64,000 nucleotides of DNA, taken from assembly GCF_023278185.1 (NCBI RefSeq), contig NZ_CP066356.1, positions 7,804,001 to 7,868,000 on the forward strand. Reading direction: 5' to 3'. This document shows, piece by piece, positions 1 through 8,081 of this stretch (position 1 is the first letter of the stretch; the number at the start of each line of letters is the position of its first letter). The stretch comes from Bradyrhizobium elkanii USDA 76. GTDB lineage: Bacteria > Pseudomonadota > Alphaproteobacteria > Rhizobiales > Xanthobacteraceae. The position numbers were made by a program, and so were the translations under genes. Below the pieces are notes generated by a model. That model did not search any database and was not told where the DNA came from. It saw only the letters and a list, made by a program, of their open reading frames with translations.

Positions 1-230
1 CGTTCCTCCGGCGAGAACTTATAATTTTTCTAAACGATATACCTGTGCGCGCGGCCCCACAATCGGGACGTAGGGCGTAACGCGCCGGCCGCCGAAGCCA
101 AGCGTCTTCAAGGCGATAGGCCGGACTCATCCCCAACCCGCATCCGGTCGCCATATCGGTCCCATGCATTTGCCGGCGCGGCGACTTATAGTAACGGCCA
201 GTCTCGAATCGCTCTCCGAACGTCCAATCC
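1..230. other. Upstream region of mutL, no gene recognised
   Basis: No open frame here looks like a protein I recognise. The first 45 bases are locally A+T-rich compared with the surroundings and could hold a promoter for a gene outside the window, but I see no convincing -35/-10 pair. The mutL start follows directly. Confidence 0.4.
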
Positions 231-2042
231 ATGCCCGTCCGCCAGCTTCCCGAACAGCTCGTCAACCGCATCGCCGCCGGCGAAGTGGTGGAACGCCCCG
301 CGAGCGTGGTCAAGGAACTGGTCGAGAACGCGATCGACGCCGGCGCCAGCCGGATCGACGTTTTCACCGATGGCGGCGGGCGGCGCCGAATCGGCATCAC
401 CGACGATGGCGGCGGCATGACCCGCGCCGACCTCGCGCTTGCGGTCGACCGTCACGCCACCTCCAAGCTCGACGACGAAGACCTGCTCCGCATCCGCACG
501 CTCGGCTTCCGCGGCGAGGCGCTGCCCTCGATCGGCGCGGTCGCAAAGCTCGGCATCACGACGCGTCATGCCAGCGAGCCGCATGCCTGGTCGTTGTCGG
601 TCGAAGGCGGCGAGAAGTCCGAGGTCATGCCGGCCGCGCTCGGCCAGGGCACCCGCGTCGAGGTCAACGAGCTCTTCTATGCCACGCCGGCGCGGCTGAA
701 GTTCCTCAAGACCGACCGCACCGAGGCGGAGGCGATCCGCGAGGTGGTGCGTCGCCTCGGCATGGCGCGCCCGGACATCGCCTTCACGCTGGCTGGCGAA
801 GAGCGCGCGCCGGTCACCTGGGCCGCGGCGCTGCCCGGCGCCGCCGGCCGGCTGACCCGGCTCGGCGATATCCTCGGCGCGGATTTTCGCGCCAGTGCGA
901 TCGAGGTGCGCGCCGAGCGCGAGGGCGTCGTGGTCGAGGGCTTTGCCGCCGCGCCGTCGCTAACCCGCGCCAATGCGCTCGGGCAATATCTGTTCGTCAA
1001 CGGCCGCCCGGTGCGCGACAAGCTGATCCTCGGCGCGGTGCGCGCGGCCTATTCGGACTACCTGCCGCGCGACCGCCATCCTGTCGTGGCGCTGTTCGTG
1101 ACCTGCGACCCGCAAGAGGTCGATGCCAATGTGCATCCGGCCAAGACCGAGGTGCGTTTCCGCAATTCCGGCCTGGTGCGCGCGCTGATCGTGCACGCCT
1201 TGAAGGAAGGCCTTGCGCGCGAAGGCAGGCGCACCGCGGCCAACACCGCCGACGGCGCCGCGCTCTCGGCCTTTCGGCCAGCCTTCACGCCGCCGCGACC
1301 GGGCAATTGGGACTGGCGCGGCTCGCCGTCCTATCCGGCTGGTCCGATGCGCGCGTTCGACGGCGCGGCGGCGCCCGCCTTCGCCGAGCCCGGACAGGCC
1401 GCCTTCGACGTCGGCGCACCGACCGCCGATGTGCGCTTCGAGGCCGCGCCCGACCTGCTCGACCGGCCGCTCGGCGCCGCGCGCACCCAGATCCACGAGA
1501 CCTACATCGTCTCGCAGACCCGCGACGGCCTCATCGTGGTCGACCAGCACGCGGCCCATGAGCGCATCGTCTATGAGAAGCTGAAGGCCTCGCTGGCGAA
1601 GAACGGCGTGCAGCGGCAGATCCTCTTGATCCCCGAGATCGTCGAGCTCGATGAAGCGACCGTCGAGAAGCTGCTCGACCGCGCCGAGGAGCTGGCGTCG
1701 TTCGGGCTTGCGATCGAATCCTTCGGTCCCGGCGCCGTCGCGGTGCGCGAGACGCCTTCGCTGCTCGGCAAGGCCAACGCAGCTGGGCTGTTGCGCGACC
1801 TCGCCGAGCACATGGCCGAGTGGGACGAGGCGCTGCCGCTGGAGCGCCGGCTGATGCACGTCGCCGCCACCATGGCCTGCCACGGCTCGGTCCGCGCCGG
1901 CCGCCGCCTCAAGCCCGAAGAGATGAACGCGCTGCTCCGCGAGATGGAAGACACGCCGAACTCCGGCCAGTGCAATCACGGCCGCCCGACCTATGTCGAA
2001 TTGAAGCTGAGCGATATCGAGAAGCTGTTCGGGCGGAGGTAG
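231..2042 (+). CDS. mutL: DNA mismatch repair protein MutL
   Basis: MutL couples MutS mismatch recognition to strand removal. The 603-residue protein has a GHKL ATPase N-terminus with Glu29 and Asn33 at the positions used in E. coli MutL, then ITDDGGGM, TLGFRGEALPSI and a GTRVEVNELFYATPAR lid segment. A low-complexity linker lies at about residues 340-415. The C-terminal dimerisation domain carries the metal-binding endonuclease motif DQHAAHERIVYE (438-449), plus ACHGS and CNHGRPT near the end. This MutL should therefore be a latent nicking endonuclease, as in bacteria without MutH and unlike E. coli MutL. The ATG at 231 gives the normal family N-terminus (MPVRQLPEQLVNRIAAGEVV). The gene stands alone; a palindromic repeat interrupted by an insertion sequence begins 10 bases after the stop. 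Confidence 0.97.
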   Translation: MPVRQLPEQLVNRIAAGEVVERPASVVKELVENAIDAGASRIDVFTDGGGRRRIGITDDGGGMTRADLALAVDRHATSKLDDEDLLRIRTLGFRGEALPSIGAVAKLGITTRHASEPHAWSLSVEGGEKSEVMPAALGQGTRVEVNELFYATPARLKFLKTDRTEAEAIREVVRRLGMARPDIAFTLAGEERAPVTWAAALPGAAGRLTRLGDILGADFRASAIEVRAEREGVVVEGFAAAPSLTRANALGQYLFVNGRPVRDKLILGAVRAAYSDYLPRDRHPVVALFVTCDPQEVDANVHPAKTEVRFRNSGLVRALIVHALKEGLAREGRRTAANTADGAALSAFRPAFTPPRPGNWDWRGSPSYPAGPMRAFDGAAAPAFAEPGQAAFDVGAPTADVRFEAAPDLLDRPLGAARTQIHETYIVSQTRDGLIVVDQHAAHERIVYEKLKASLAKNGVQRQILLIPEIVELDEATVEKLLDRAEELASFGLAIESFGPGAVAVRETPSLLGKANAAGLLRDLAEHMAEWDEALPLERRLMHVAATMACHGSVRAGRRLKPEEMNALLREMEDTPNSGQCNHGRPTYVELKLSDIEKLFGRR

Positions 2043-2052
2043 TCTCTATCGC

Positions 2053-2126
2053 CGTCGTCCCGGGCAAGCCAACGGGTCGGCGCAAAGCGCCGCCCGATGA
2101 CAGGCTCCGCGCGACCCGGGACCCAT
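2053..2126. repeat. Left arm of a REPIN-type palindromic repeat (family 1, copy A), interrupted by the IS
   Basis: This arm begins CGTCGTCCCGGGC and ends CCCGGGACCCAT. Intact copies elsewhere in the window (6867-6985, 21653-21775, 30389-30510) have the same GTCGTCCCGG...CCGGGACCCAT arm facing an inverted second arm about 60 bases away. Here the second arm (3495-3587) is separated by the 1.37 kb insertion sequence. The inner part of this arm carries an extra 30 or so bases compared with the other copies. Confidence 0.85.
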
Positions 2127-2382
2127 ATGTGGACGGCCCCCGTGGCACAAGAGCTTTTTGGTGAGATCGGATCGCTTGCATCCATATGTCCGGCCTGTTG
2201 AGTGCGATCGGGTCGATCGCTGGCCAAGATGGGTTGCGCGATGCGAGTTCCAAACAACCAGGCGACCTGTTGACGGCCGATGGGTCCCACGGATTGTCTC
2301 GCATCGTTGCTCGATCGATCGCTCCATCTGCTCCTGCAGCTCCGGGTCGACCGGCGAGCGAGCCCGCCGGCCGGCCAATCTG
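2127..2382 (-). ncRNA. Candidate seekRNA/bridge RNA region in the long non-coding end of the IS
   Basis: No credible protein is encoded here. IS1111-group elements are known to carry their guide RNA downstream of the transposase, whereas IS110-group elements such as IS621 carry it upstream. Read on the minus strand, this stretch contains GGGACCCAT (complement of 2280-2288), the nine bases immediately flanking the insertion point. It also contains TGGTT (complement of 2256-2260), which can pair with AACCA on the other side of the junction. The segments are 19 bases apart. This is the arrangement expected of a target-binding loop. The RNA itself, its ends and its fold are inferred. Confidence 0.5.
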
Positions 2383-3417
2383 TTAGGTGGCCGGAATGGG
2401 ATTCATCCGTGCCACATCGTAGCTCTCACCTGTTGCCATCAGCTTCCAGGCGATGCGGGCCACCTTGTTGGCGAGCGCCACGGCCGCAAGCTTCGGCGGC
2501 TTGCGCTGGATCAGGGCCAGCAGCCAGCGCGAGTGATGACCGCGCCCGCGCCTGGCCTGCTGGATCACCGCCGTGGCCCCGATCACCAGCAGCCGTCGCA
2601 AGTCCTCGTCGCCCGCCCGCGTAATCTTGCCGAGCCTGGTCTTGCCGCCGGTGGAATGGTCTTGAGGTGTGAGGCCGAGCCAAGCCGCAAAGTGCCGGCC
2701 GGAACGGAAGGCAAGCGGATCCGGCGTCTTCATCACCAGCATCGTCGCAATGATTGGACCGATCGAGGGGATCTGCGCCAGACGCCGACCCGTGGCATCG
2801 GATCGGTGCCAGGCCATCAGCTTGGCTTCGATCTCCCCAAGCTCGCCCTCGAGCCTGGCGTACTCGCGGCCCAGCACGACAAACAACTCGCGCGCCAGGG
2901 CGGGAAGCGTCTCGTCCTGCGCAATCCGTGCCAGCAGCGGCTCGACCTTGTCGACCCCTTTGGCTGCGATCAGGCCGAACTCCGCCGCATGGCCACGGAT
3001 CGTATTGCCAAGCTGGGTGCGCCGGGCGATCAATCCATCGCGGATACCCGTCAGCATCAGCGCGGCCTGTTGCTCGGCCGTCTTGACCGGCACAAAGCGC
3101 ATGCTCGGCCGGCCCATCGCTTCACACAGCCCTTCCGCATCCCGCCCGTCGTTCTTGTTCCGCATCACGTAGGGCTTCACCAGTTGCGGGGCCATCAGCT
3201 TGACCTCATGGCCGAGCTTGCCAAGCTCTCGCGCCCAATGCTGCGAGCCTCCGCAGGCCTCCATCCCGATCACCGTCGGCGGCAACTTGGCGAAGAAGTC
3301 CAGCACCTGCTTCCGCGACAGCTTCTTGCGCAACACAACCTGCTCGGCTGCATCAACCCCATGCAGCACAAAAATATGCTTCGACGTATCCATACCGATG
3401 CGGATAATCTCTCTCAC
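2383..3417 (-). CDS. IS110 family transposase (DEDD recombinase)
   Basis: This 344-residue enzyme would excise and insert the surrounding element. The N-terminal RuvC-like domain shows the DEDD residues: Asp10 (IGMDTSK), Glu53 (GMEACGGS), and Asp90/Asp93 in NDGRDAE. The C-terminal Transposase_20 domain has the helix-hairpin-like IPSIGPIIATML followed by HSTGGKTRLGKI, in which Ser255 is the expected nucleophile. Length and domain order are normal for the family and there is no frameshift. The start is GTG (3415-3417), preceded by AGGGAG. The next Met lies inside the first motif, so the GTG is the only sensible start. The gene is flanked on both sides by the IS ends and then by the two halves of a palindromic repeat. 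Confidence 0.95.
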   Translation of the reverse strand: MREIIRIGMDTSKHIFVLHGVDAAEQVVLRKKLSRKQVLDFFAKLPPTVIGMEACGGSQHWARELGKLGHEVKLMAPQLVKPYVMRNKNDGRDAEGLCEAMGRPSMRFVPVKTAEQQAALMLTGIRDGLIARRTQLGNTIRGHAAEFGLIAAKGVDKVEPLLARIAQDETLPALARELFVVLGREYARLEGELGEIEAKLMAWHRSDATGRRLAQIPSIGPIIATMLVMKTPDPLAFRSGRHFAAWLGLTPQDHSTGGKTRLGKITRAGDEDLRRLLVIGATAVIQQARRGRGHHSRWLLALIQRKPPKLAAVALANKVARIAWKLMATGESYDVARMNPIPAT

Positions 3418-3494
3418 GGACGGCTCCCTTGTCTGAGATTTGCAACAACCTCATTCTGGCACAACTGATGCCGTAGGGGGCCGTCCACCCCATC

Positions 3495-3587
3495 AACCAC
3501 CGATCTCCCGTTTGAGAGAGGCTGGGGCCCCAGCGTGCCTTCACAACACAGTTTCGTGGTTATGGGTCCCTGCTTTCGCAGGGACGG
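3495..3587. repeat. Right arm of the interrupted REPIN-type repeat (family 1, copy A)
   Basis: It starts AACCACCG and continues through GGCTGGGGCCCCAGCG to the inverted arm TATGGGTCCCTGCTTTCGCAGGGAC. The central GGGGCCCCAGCG and terminal GGGTCCC elements match the intact copies at 6867-6985 and 21653-21775. It lies just beyond the 3' end of rsmD, which begins at 3592 on the opposite strand. Confidence 0.82.
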
Positions 3588-3591
3588 CACA

Positions 3592-4155
3592 CTAGATTGC
3601 GGCGACAGCTCGCAAAAACACGAACTCGGTGTCGTCATACGCCCGCCGCTCAAGCTCCTCGAAGCCCTCGGGTGGCGCGAACGCCGCGGCCTTTGCCTCT
3701 TCCACCACGAGCAGCGCGCCCGGCACGAGCCAGCCGCCGTCGCGCAGCGAGGCGAGCGCCTTCTCAGCGAGCCCCTTGCCATAGGGCGGATCGAGAAATA
3801 CCAGCGAGAACGGCTCGACCGGATGCGCCGGTCCAAGATCGGTCGCATCGCGCCGATAGACCTTGGTCGTCCCGCCGAGGCCGAGCGACTCGACATTGTT
3901 GCGCAGCAGCGCCCGCGCCTCGGCGCCATTGTCGACGAACAGCGTGAACCTGGCGCCGCGCGAGACCGCCTCGATGCCAAGTGCACCGGTGCCGGCAAAC
4001 AGGTCGAGCACGCGCGCGTCCTCAATCGGATTGTCGTAGGCGTGGATCAGAATGTTGAACACGGACTCGCGCAGCCGGTCCGCGGTCGGACGAATCTCGC
4101 GGCCCGCAGGCGAAGCGAGATTGCGGCCCTTCAGCCTGCCCCCGACGACGCGCAT
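3592..4155 (-). CDS. rsmD: 16S rRNA (guanine(966)-N(2))-methyltransferase RsmD
   Basis: RsmD methylates G966 of 16S rRNA in the assembled 30S particle using S-adenosylmethionine. The 187-residue protein is of normal length. It starts MRVVGGRLKGRNL, has the SAM-binding loop VLDLFAGTGALGIEA (about residues 47-61), and the catalytic FLDPPYGKGL, an NPPY-type motif of N2-guanine methylases (about residues 119-128). It lies 6 bases downstream of the pseudouridine synthase gene on the same strand and the two are probably cotranscribed, joining two rRNA modification enzymes. The stop codon abuts the palindromic repeat that holds the IS. Confidence 0.95.
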   Translation of the reverse strand: MRVVGGRLKGRNLASPAGREIRPTADRLRESVFNILIHAYDNPIEDARVLDLFAGTGALGIEAVSRGARFTLFVDNGAEARALLRNNVESLGLGGTTKVYRRDATDLGPAHPVEPFSLVFLDPPYGKGLAEKALASLRDGGWLVPGALLVVEEAKAAAFAPPEGFEELERRAYDDTEFVFLRAVAAI

Positions 4156-4161
4156 TGACCG

Positions 4162-6237
4162 TTACTCGTCCCGCGGCTTGAGGTCGCGCTTGCCGTGATA
4201 GCCGCGCTTGGGACGGCGCGGCGGGCCGTAGCCGCTGGCCTCATCCTCATTGCGGGCACGGGCTTCCTCGCTGCCGGTGCGCTGCACCAGCACGCGGCGG
4301 CCCTTGCGATCGTTGATGGTTTCGCGCTTGCTGGGCTTCGGCTTCCTCGCCGGTACATCGTCGCCGTCGGCGGCGTGACGCTGCTCCGGCCGCGTGAAGT
4401 CGGCACCCGCGATCTTGGCGATCTTCTCGCCGAGCTGCTCGCGCAGCACCCGCGTCTTGACCTCCTCGACCTTGCCCTCTTCGAGCTCGCCGAGCTGGAA
4501 CGGGCCGTAGGAAATCCGGATCAGGCGGTTCACCTCGAGTCCGAGATGCGCCATCACGTTGCGGACCTCGCGGTTCTTGCCCTCGCGGATCGCGAACACC
4601 ACCCACACATTGGCGCTCTGGTCGCGTTCCAGCGTCGCGTCGATCGGCCCGTATTTGACGCCGTCGACCTCGACGCCACCCTTGAGCTGGTCGAGCTGGC
4701 CCTGCGTCACTTCGCCATGCGCGCGCACGCGGTAACGGCGCAGCCATCCGGTGTCCGGATGCTCCAGCGTCCGCGCCAGGCCGCCGTCATTGGTCAGCAG
4801 CAACAGGCCTTCGGTGTTGAAGTCGAGCCGGCCGATCGAGATCAGCCGCGGCAAGCCCTCGGGCAGATTGTCGAACACGGTCGGCCGCCCCTCGGGATCG
4901 GCATGCGTCGTCATCAGCCCGCGCGGCTTGTGATACATGAACAGCCGCGTCCGCTCGCGCGGCGGCAACGGCTTGCCGTCGACCGCCACGACATCGTTCT
5001 CGGTGATATCGAGCGCCGGCGAGTTGATCACGCGTCCGTTGACCGTGACCCGGCCCTGGGTGACGATCTCCTCCGCATCGCGGCGCGAGGCAAGACCGGC
5101 GCGCGCCAATACCTTCGCAATGCGCTCGCCGGATTTCTTCGGCTTCGGCTCGGGACGCTCGCGGCGGTCGTCGGAGGCGCGTTCGCGATAGGCGCCGCGA
5201 CCGCCGAAGGCCGGGCGCTTCGCAAAGATCCTACTGTCGTCCTCATTGTCGCGGCGCGGCCGGTCGGAGAAGCGGCCCTCGCTGCGCGGGTGCTCCTGCC
5301 AGTCGGTGCGGCCTTCGGGCCGCTCGCGCCGGCGATTGTCGCGGCGATCGCCGGCGTCTTCGTCGCGACTCCAGCGCGGCCGACCGAACTTCGGACGATC
5401 ACCCTGCTCACGATCGTCGCGGGACCTGGAAAATCGCGGACGGTCGCCGCCACTGCGATCGTCGCGCGACCGCGAAAAGCGCGGGCGCTCGTCGCCGCCG
5501 CGATCGTCGCGCGACTTGTAGTCCTCGCGGGGCGTGCGATCCCGCTTTTGCCAGGGCTTCTCGTCGCTGCGGTCGCGGCCCTCGAAGTCGCGGTCGCGCT
5601 TGAAGCGCGGCCGATCGCCGAAATCGCGGCGCGGCGCATCGCCGTCCTCGCGGCGGCGGAACGGGCGGCCTTCGCCCTTGTCGCGGAATGAACCCTTGTC
5701 GCGATCGCCGCGCGAAAACTTGCGGTCGTCGAATTTGCGCTCGGCGCGCTCGCCGCGCGGCGCAAAGGTCCGCTTCTCGCCGTCACGCTCGCCACGCGGC
5801 GTGTAGGGACGCTTTTCGCGATCGCCATAGGACCGCTTCTCGCCGAACTTGCGGTCGGATGACCGACCTTCCGAACGCGCGCCACCGCGCTGAGGACGAT
5901 CGCCCGCATCAAAGTCGCGGCGCTCGCCGCGCGGTTTGAACGGGCGCTTTCCGCCACCCTCGCCGCCGCGGTCGTCGCGCTTGAAGTGCGGCCGGTCGCC
6001 GTAATCGCGGCGCGGCGCATCGCCGTCCTCGCGGCGGCGGAACGAGCGGCCCTCGCCCTTGTCGCCGAACGCGCGCTTGTCGCGATCACCCTTGCCGCGA
6101 TCGGGCTTGCCGCCGAAGCTGCGCTTGCCGAACGGCTTGTCAGATCCGCGGGAGCCACTGGGCCGCCCCTTCCCGGGCGCCCCCCGGTCCCGCCGGCCGC
6201 GCGGGGAATCGTTGTTTTTGTCGCTGTCGCGGGGCAT
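4162..6237 (-). CDS. rluB: 23S rRNA pseudouridine synthase (RluB/RsuA family) with long charged N-terminal tail
   Basis: The catalytic part occupies residues 371-640 of 691. An S4 RNA-binding domain (ERIAKVLARAGLASRRDAEEI) is followed by the RsuA/RluB fold with the motif ISIGRLDFNTEGLLLL, catalytic Asp472. The family normally forms pseudouridine at 23S position 2605 (RluB) or 16S 516 (RsuA); the substrate here is inferred. Residues 1-370 are low complexity, rich in Arg, Asp, Gly, Lys and Phe, with repeated RPRFSRSRDDR units and a duplicated block of about 31 residues (58-88 and 185-215, each containing RRREDGDAPRRD). The C-terminal 60 residues are also basic. I chose the ATG at 6237 (MPRDSDKN) because residues upstream of it look untranslated. 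The tail is probably disordered and RNA-binding. tadA diverges from this gene. Confidence 0.9.
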   Translation of the reverse strand: MPRDSDKNNDSPRGRRDRGAPGKGRPSGSRGSDKPFGKRSFGGKPDRGKGDRDKRAFGDKGEGRSFRRREDGDAPRRDYGDRPHFKRDDRGGEGGGKRPFKPRGERRDFDAGDRPQRGGARSEGRSSDRKFGEKRSYGDREKRPYTPRGERDGEKRTFAPRGERAERKFDDRKFSRGDRDKGSFRDKGEGRPFRRREDGDAPRRDFGDRPRFKRDRDFEGRDRSDEKPWQKRDRTPREDYKSRDDRGGDERPRFSRSRDDRSGGDRPRFSRSRDDREQGDRPKFGRPRWSRDEDAGDRRDNRRRERPEGRTDWQEHPRSEGRFSDRPRRDNEDDSRIFAKRPAFGGRGAYRERASDDRRERPEPKPKKSGERIAKVLARAGLASRRDAEEIVTQGRVTVNGRVINSPALDITENDVVAVDGKPLPPRERTRLFMYHKPRGLMTTHADPEGRPTVFDNLPEGLPRLISIGRLDFNTEGLLLLTNDGGLARTLEHPDTGWLRRYRVRAHGEVTQGQLDQLKGGVEVDGVKYGPIDATLERDQSANVWVVFAIREGKNREVRNVMAHLGLEVNRLIRISYGPFQLGELEEGKVEEVKTRVLREQLGEKIAKIAGADFTRPEQRHAADGDDVPARKPKPSKRETINDRKGRRVLVQRTGSEEARARNEDEASGYGPPRRPKRGYHGKRDLKPRDE

Positions 6238-6377
6238 GAATGTTCTCGCCTGGAGGTTCAATTGGGGCGCAGGGCAACCGGCGATACGCGCGCCATCTGG
6301 GCGCGACTGGCGCAAAACCGGCATCCACTTCTGCTGAAGGCGACGCTACTAGCAGGTTTCTTCCGATGATACGAGGC

Positions 6378-6824
6378 ATGTCTGCCCCTTCTTTCATGGA
6401 TTTGGCGCTAAAAACCGCGGAAAATGCCGGAAAAGCCGGCGAGGTTCCGATCGGATGCGTGATCGTGCGGGGCTACGAGGTGATCGCCACCGCCGGCAAC
6501 CGCACCCTGACCGACCGCGATCCGACGGCCCATGCGGAAATCCTCGCGATCCGGCAAGCCGCCGAGGCCATCGGCACCGAGCGGCTGGTCGATTGCGACC
6601 TCTACGTGACGCTGGAGCCCTGCACCATGTGCGCCGGCGCAATCTCCTTTGCCCGCGTCCGCCGGCTCTATTACGGCGCCGCCGACCCCAAGGGCGGCGC
6701 GGTCGAGTCAGGCGTGAGGTTCTTCGCGCAGCCGACCTGCCACCACGTGCCGGAAGTCTATGGCGCGGTCGGCGAGAGCGAGTCCGCGCGCCTGCTGCGC
6801 GAGTTCTTCAGGGAGCGGCGGTGA
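6378..6824 (+). CDS. tadA: tRNA-specific adenosine deaminase TadA
   Basis: TadA converts adenosine to inosine at position 34 of tRNA-Arg(ACG). The 148-residue protein has the zinc/catalytic signature HAE (52-54) and PCTMC (81-85), with Glu54 as proton shuttle, and the family N-terminus FMDLALKTAENAGKAGEVPIG. Alternative ATGs at 6366 and 6396 are in frame. The one at 6378 aligns best with alphaproteobacterial homologues as I recall them, but no strong ribosome binding site decides it. It is divergent from the pseudouridine synthase, so the 140-base gap between them must hold both promoters. A cytosine or guanine deaminase of the same fold is less likely given the match to TadA. Confidence 0.93.
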   Translation: MSAPSFMDLALKTAENAGKAGEVPIGCVIVRGYEVIATAGNRTLTDRDPTAHAEILAIRQAAEAIGTERLVDCDLYVTLEPCTMCAGAISFARVRRLYYGAADPKGGAVESGVRFFAQPTCHHVPEVYGAVGESESARLLREFFRERR

Positions 6825-6866
6825 CGAATCAGTAGCGCGGATGAAGCGAAGCGCAATCTCTCCCCT

Positions 6867-6985
6867 CGTCGTCCCGGCGAAAGCCGGGACCCATAACCAC
6901 AGGGTTGAGTTGTCAGAAGGCTGCGGCCCCAGCGTCGTGCAACAATGATCTTCGGTGGTTGGGTCCCGGCGTTCGCCGGGACGAC
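6867..6985. repeat. REPIN-type palindromic repeat (family 1, copy B)
   Basis: Two inverted arms GTCGTCCCGGCGAAAGCCGG and CCGGCGTTCGCCGGGACGAC enclose about 65 bases that start GGGACCCATAACCACAGGG. Each arm is itself a hairpin. This copy contains the uninterrupted version of the site used by the IS at 2127-3494. It sits between the convergent genes tadA and the dehalogenase-like hydrolase and may act as a transcription barrier. Confidence 0.85.
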
Positions 6986-7053
6986 ATCGAGTGTATGGCG
7001 TCATCGAGAGTCATACATTCACGGTCTCTTCGGATGACGGTGCGCGCGCCGCA

Positions 7054-7959
7054 TCACCCCGCCAGGAAAAACTCCCGCAGCAGCTTCGCGGTCGCGTCCG
7101 GAGCTTCCTCGGGCAGGAAGTGCCCCGACGCCACCGGCGCGCCGCTGACATTGGTGGCCCAGGTCTTCCAGGTGTCGAGCGGTGTCGTTGCCGCGCTGGC
7201 AACGCCGGCATCGCCCCACAATGCGAGCATCGGGACCGTGATCTTCCTGCCAGCGTCAACATCGGCCTTGTCGATCTCGTAGTCGGCATAGGCGCCGGCG
7301 CGATAGTCCTCGCACATCGCATGGATGCGCGCGGGATCGCGGAATGGCGCAAGGTAGTGCGCGAGCGCGCGCGGATCGATCGCCTCCAGCGTCTTGCTCC
7401 TGGTCTGGCTCGCCATCTTCTCCTTGAGGAAGAATTCGCCATTGTTGGAGATCAGCGTCTCCGGCAGCGGATAGGGCTGCGCCAGGAACGCCCAGTGGTA
7501 GATCTTCAGCGCCGACAGGCGATTGAGCTTCTGCCAGTAATCATAGGTCGGCGCGATATCGAGCACCGCAAGCTTCGAGAGCCGGCCGGGATGATCGAGC
7601 GCGAGGCGGTACGACACCCGGCCGCCGCGGTCGTGACCGGCGAGCGCGAAATGCACATGCCCAAGCTGCTCCATCACCTCGACCATGGTCTTCGCCCAGG
7701 CCCGCTTGGTGTAGGGGGTATGGTCCTTGTCGCTGTCGGGCATATCGGACCAGCCATAGCCCGGCAGGTCGGCGATGATCAGCGTGAATGCATCGTCGAG
7801 CTTCGGCGCGACCGTGTGCCACATCACGTGCGTCGAGGAGAAGCCGTGCAGCAGCAGCAAGGGCGGGCCCTTGCCGCCGACGCGGGCGAAGATGCGGCCC
7901 TGCGAGGTGTTGATCCATTTGGACGCATAGCCGGGAAAAAGATCAGCGAGATCGGGCAT
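7054..7959 (-). CDS. Fluoroacetate dehalogenase-like alpha/beta hydrolase
   Basis: The 301-residue protein matches, as I recall it, R. palustris RPA1163, a structurally characterised fluoroacetate dehalogenase, at every functional position with the same numbering. These are nucleophile Asp110 with Arg111 (HDRGGR), Arg114, Asp134, the halide pocket His155, Trp156 and Tyr219, and general base His280 (SGHFLPEE). The N-terminus [10 protein letters not shown] also matches. The enzyme would hydrolyse the C-F bond of fluoroacetate to give glycolate and fluoride. There is no signal peptide, so it is cytoplasmic. One difference is HDRGGR where RPA1163 has HDRGAR, and HGFSST replaces HGFPQT near residue 40. 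An epoxide hydrolase is the alternative, but the HW/Y halide pocket argues for dehalogenation. It diverges from an acyl-CoA dehydrogenase. Confidence 0.88.
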   Translation of the reverse strand: MPDLADLFPGYASKWINTSQGRIFARVGGKGPPLLLLHGFSSTHVMWHTVAPKLDDAFTLIIADLPGYGWSDMPDSDKDHTPYTKRAWAKTMVEVMEQLGHVHFALAGHDRGGRVSYRLALDHPGRLSKLAVLDIAPTYDYWQKLNRLSALKIYHWAFLAQPYPLPETLISNNGEFFLKEKMASQTRSKTLEAIDPRALAHYLAPFRDPARIHAMCEDYRAGAYADYEIDKADVDAGRKITVPMLALWGDAGVASAATTPLDTWKTWATNVSGAPVASGHFLPEEAPDATAKLLREFFLAG

Positions 7960-8081
7960 CGGTAGCTCCTTCCCTGTCGCGGCCGCGCTGCTTCAAACTT
8001 TGTTCGGCGTTGCCGCTGGCTTTGGCGAGGTTTATGCCATCCTCAAGTCCTGCCAACAACAACATGAAACGAGGAAGTGCC

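Larger units (their letters stand above)
2127..3494 (-). mobile_element. Complete IS110-family insertion sequence, IS1111 group
   Basis: The boundaries follow from the interrupted repeat. Joining 2126 to 3495 rebuilds GGGACCCAT|AACCAC, identical to the intact copy near 6890. The 12-base inverted repeats TGGACGGCCCCC (2130-2141) and its complement (3476-3487) lie 3 bases and 7 bases inside the two ends. Subterminal repeats with this 7/3 spacing are characteristic of the IS1111 group, and no target duplication is seen, as expected for IS110-type transposition through a circular intermediate. The element is 1368 bases long. The transposase reads on the minus strand with a 77-base upstream end (3418-3494) and a long 256-base downstream end (2127-2382). 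The transposase frame is intact, so the element may be active. Confidence 0.88.

Noticed and set aside
2158..3468. 436-residue plus-strand frame across the IS
   Set aside because: It runs antisense to the transposase and across both IS ends; the transposase has all the family residues.
4195..5691. Long plus-strand open frame of 498 residues opposite the pseudouridine synthase gene
   Set aside because: It is a shadow caused by the high G+C and repetitive codons of the minus-strand gene; its Ala/Arg/Val composition is unlike a real protein.
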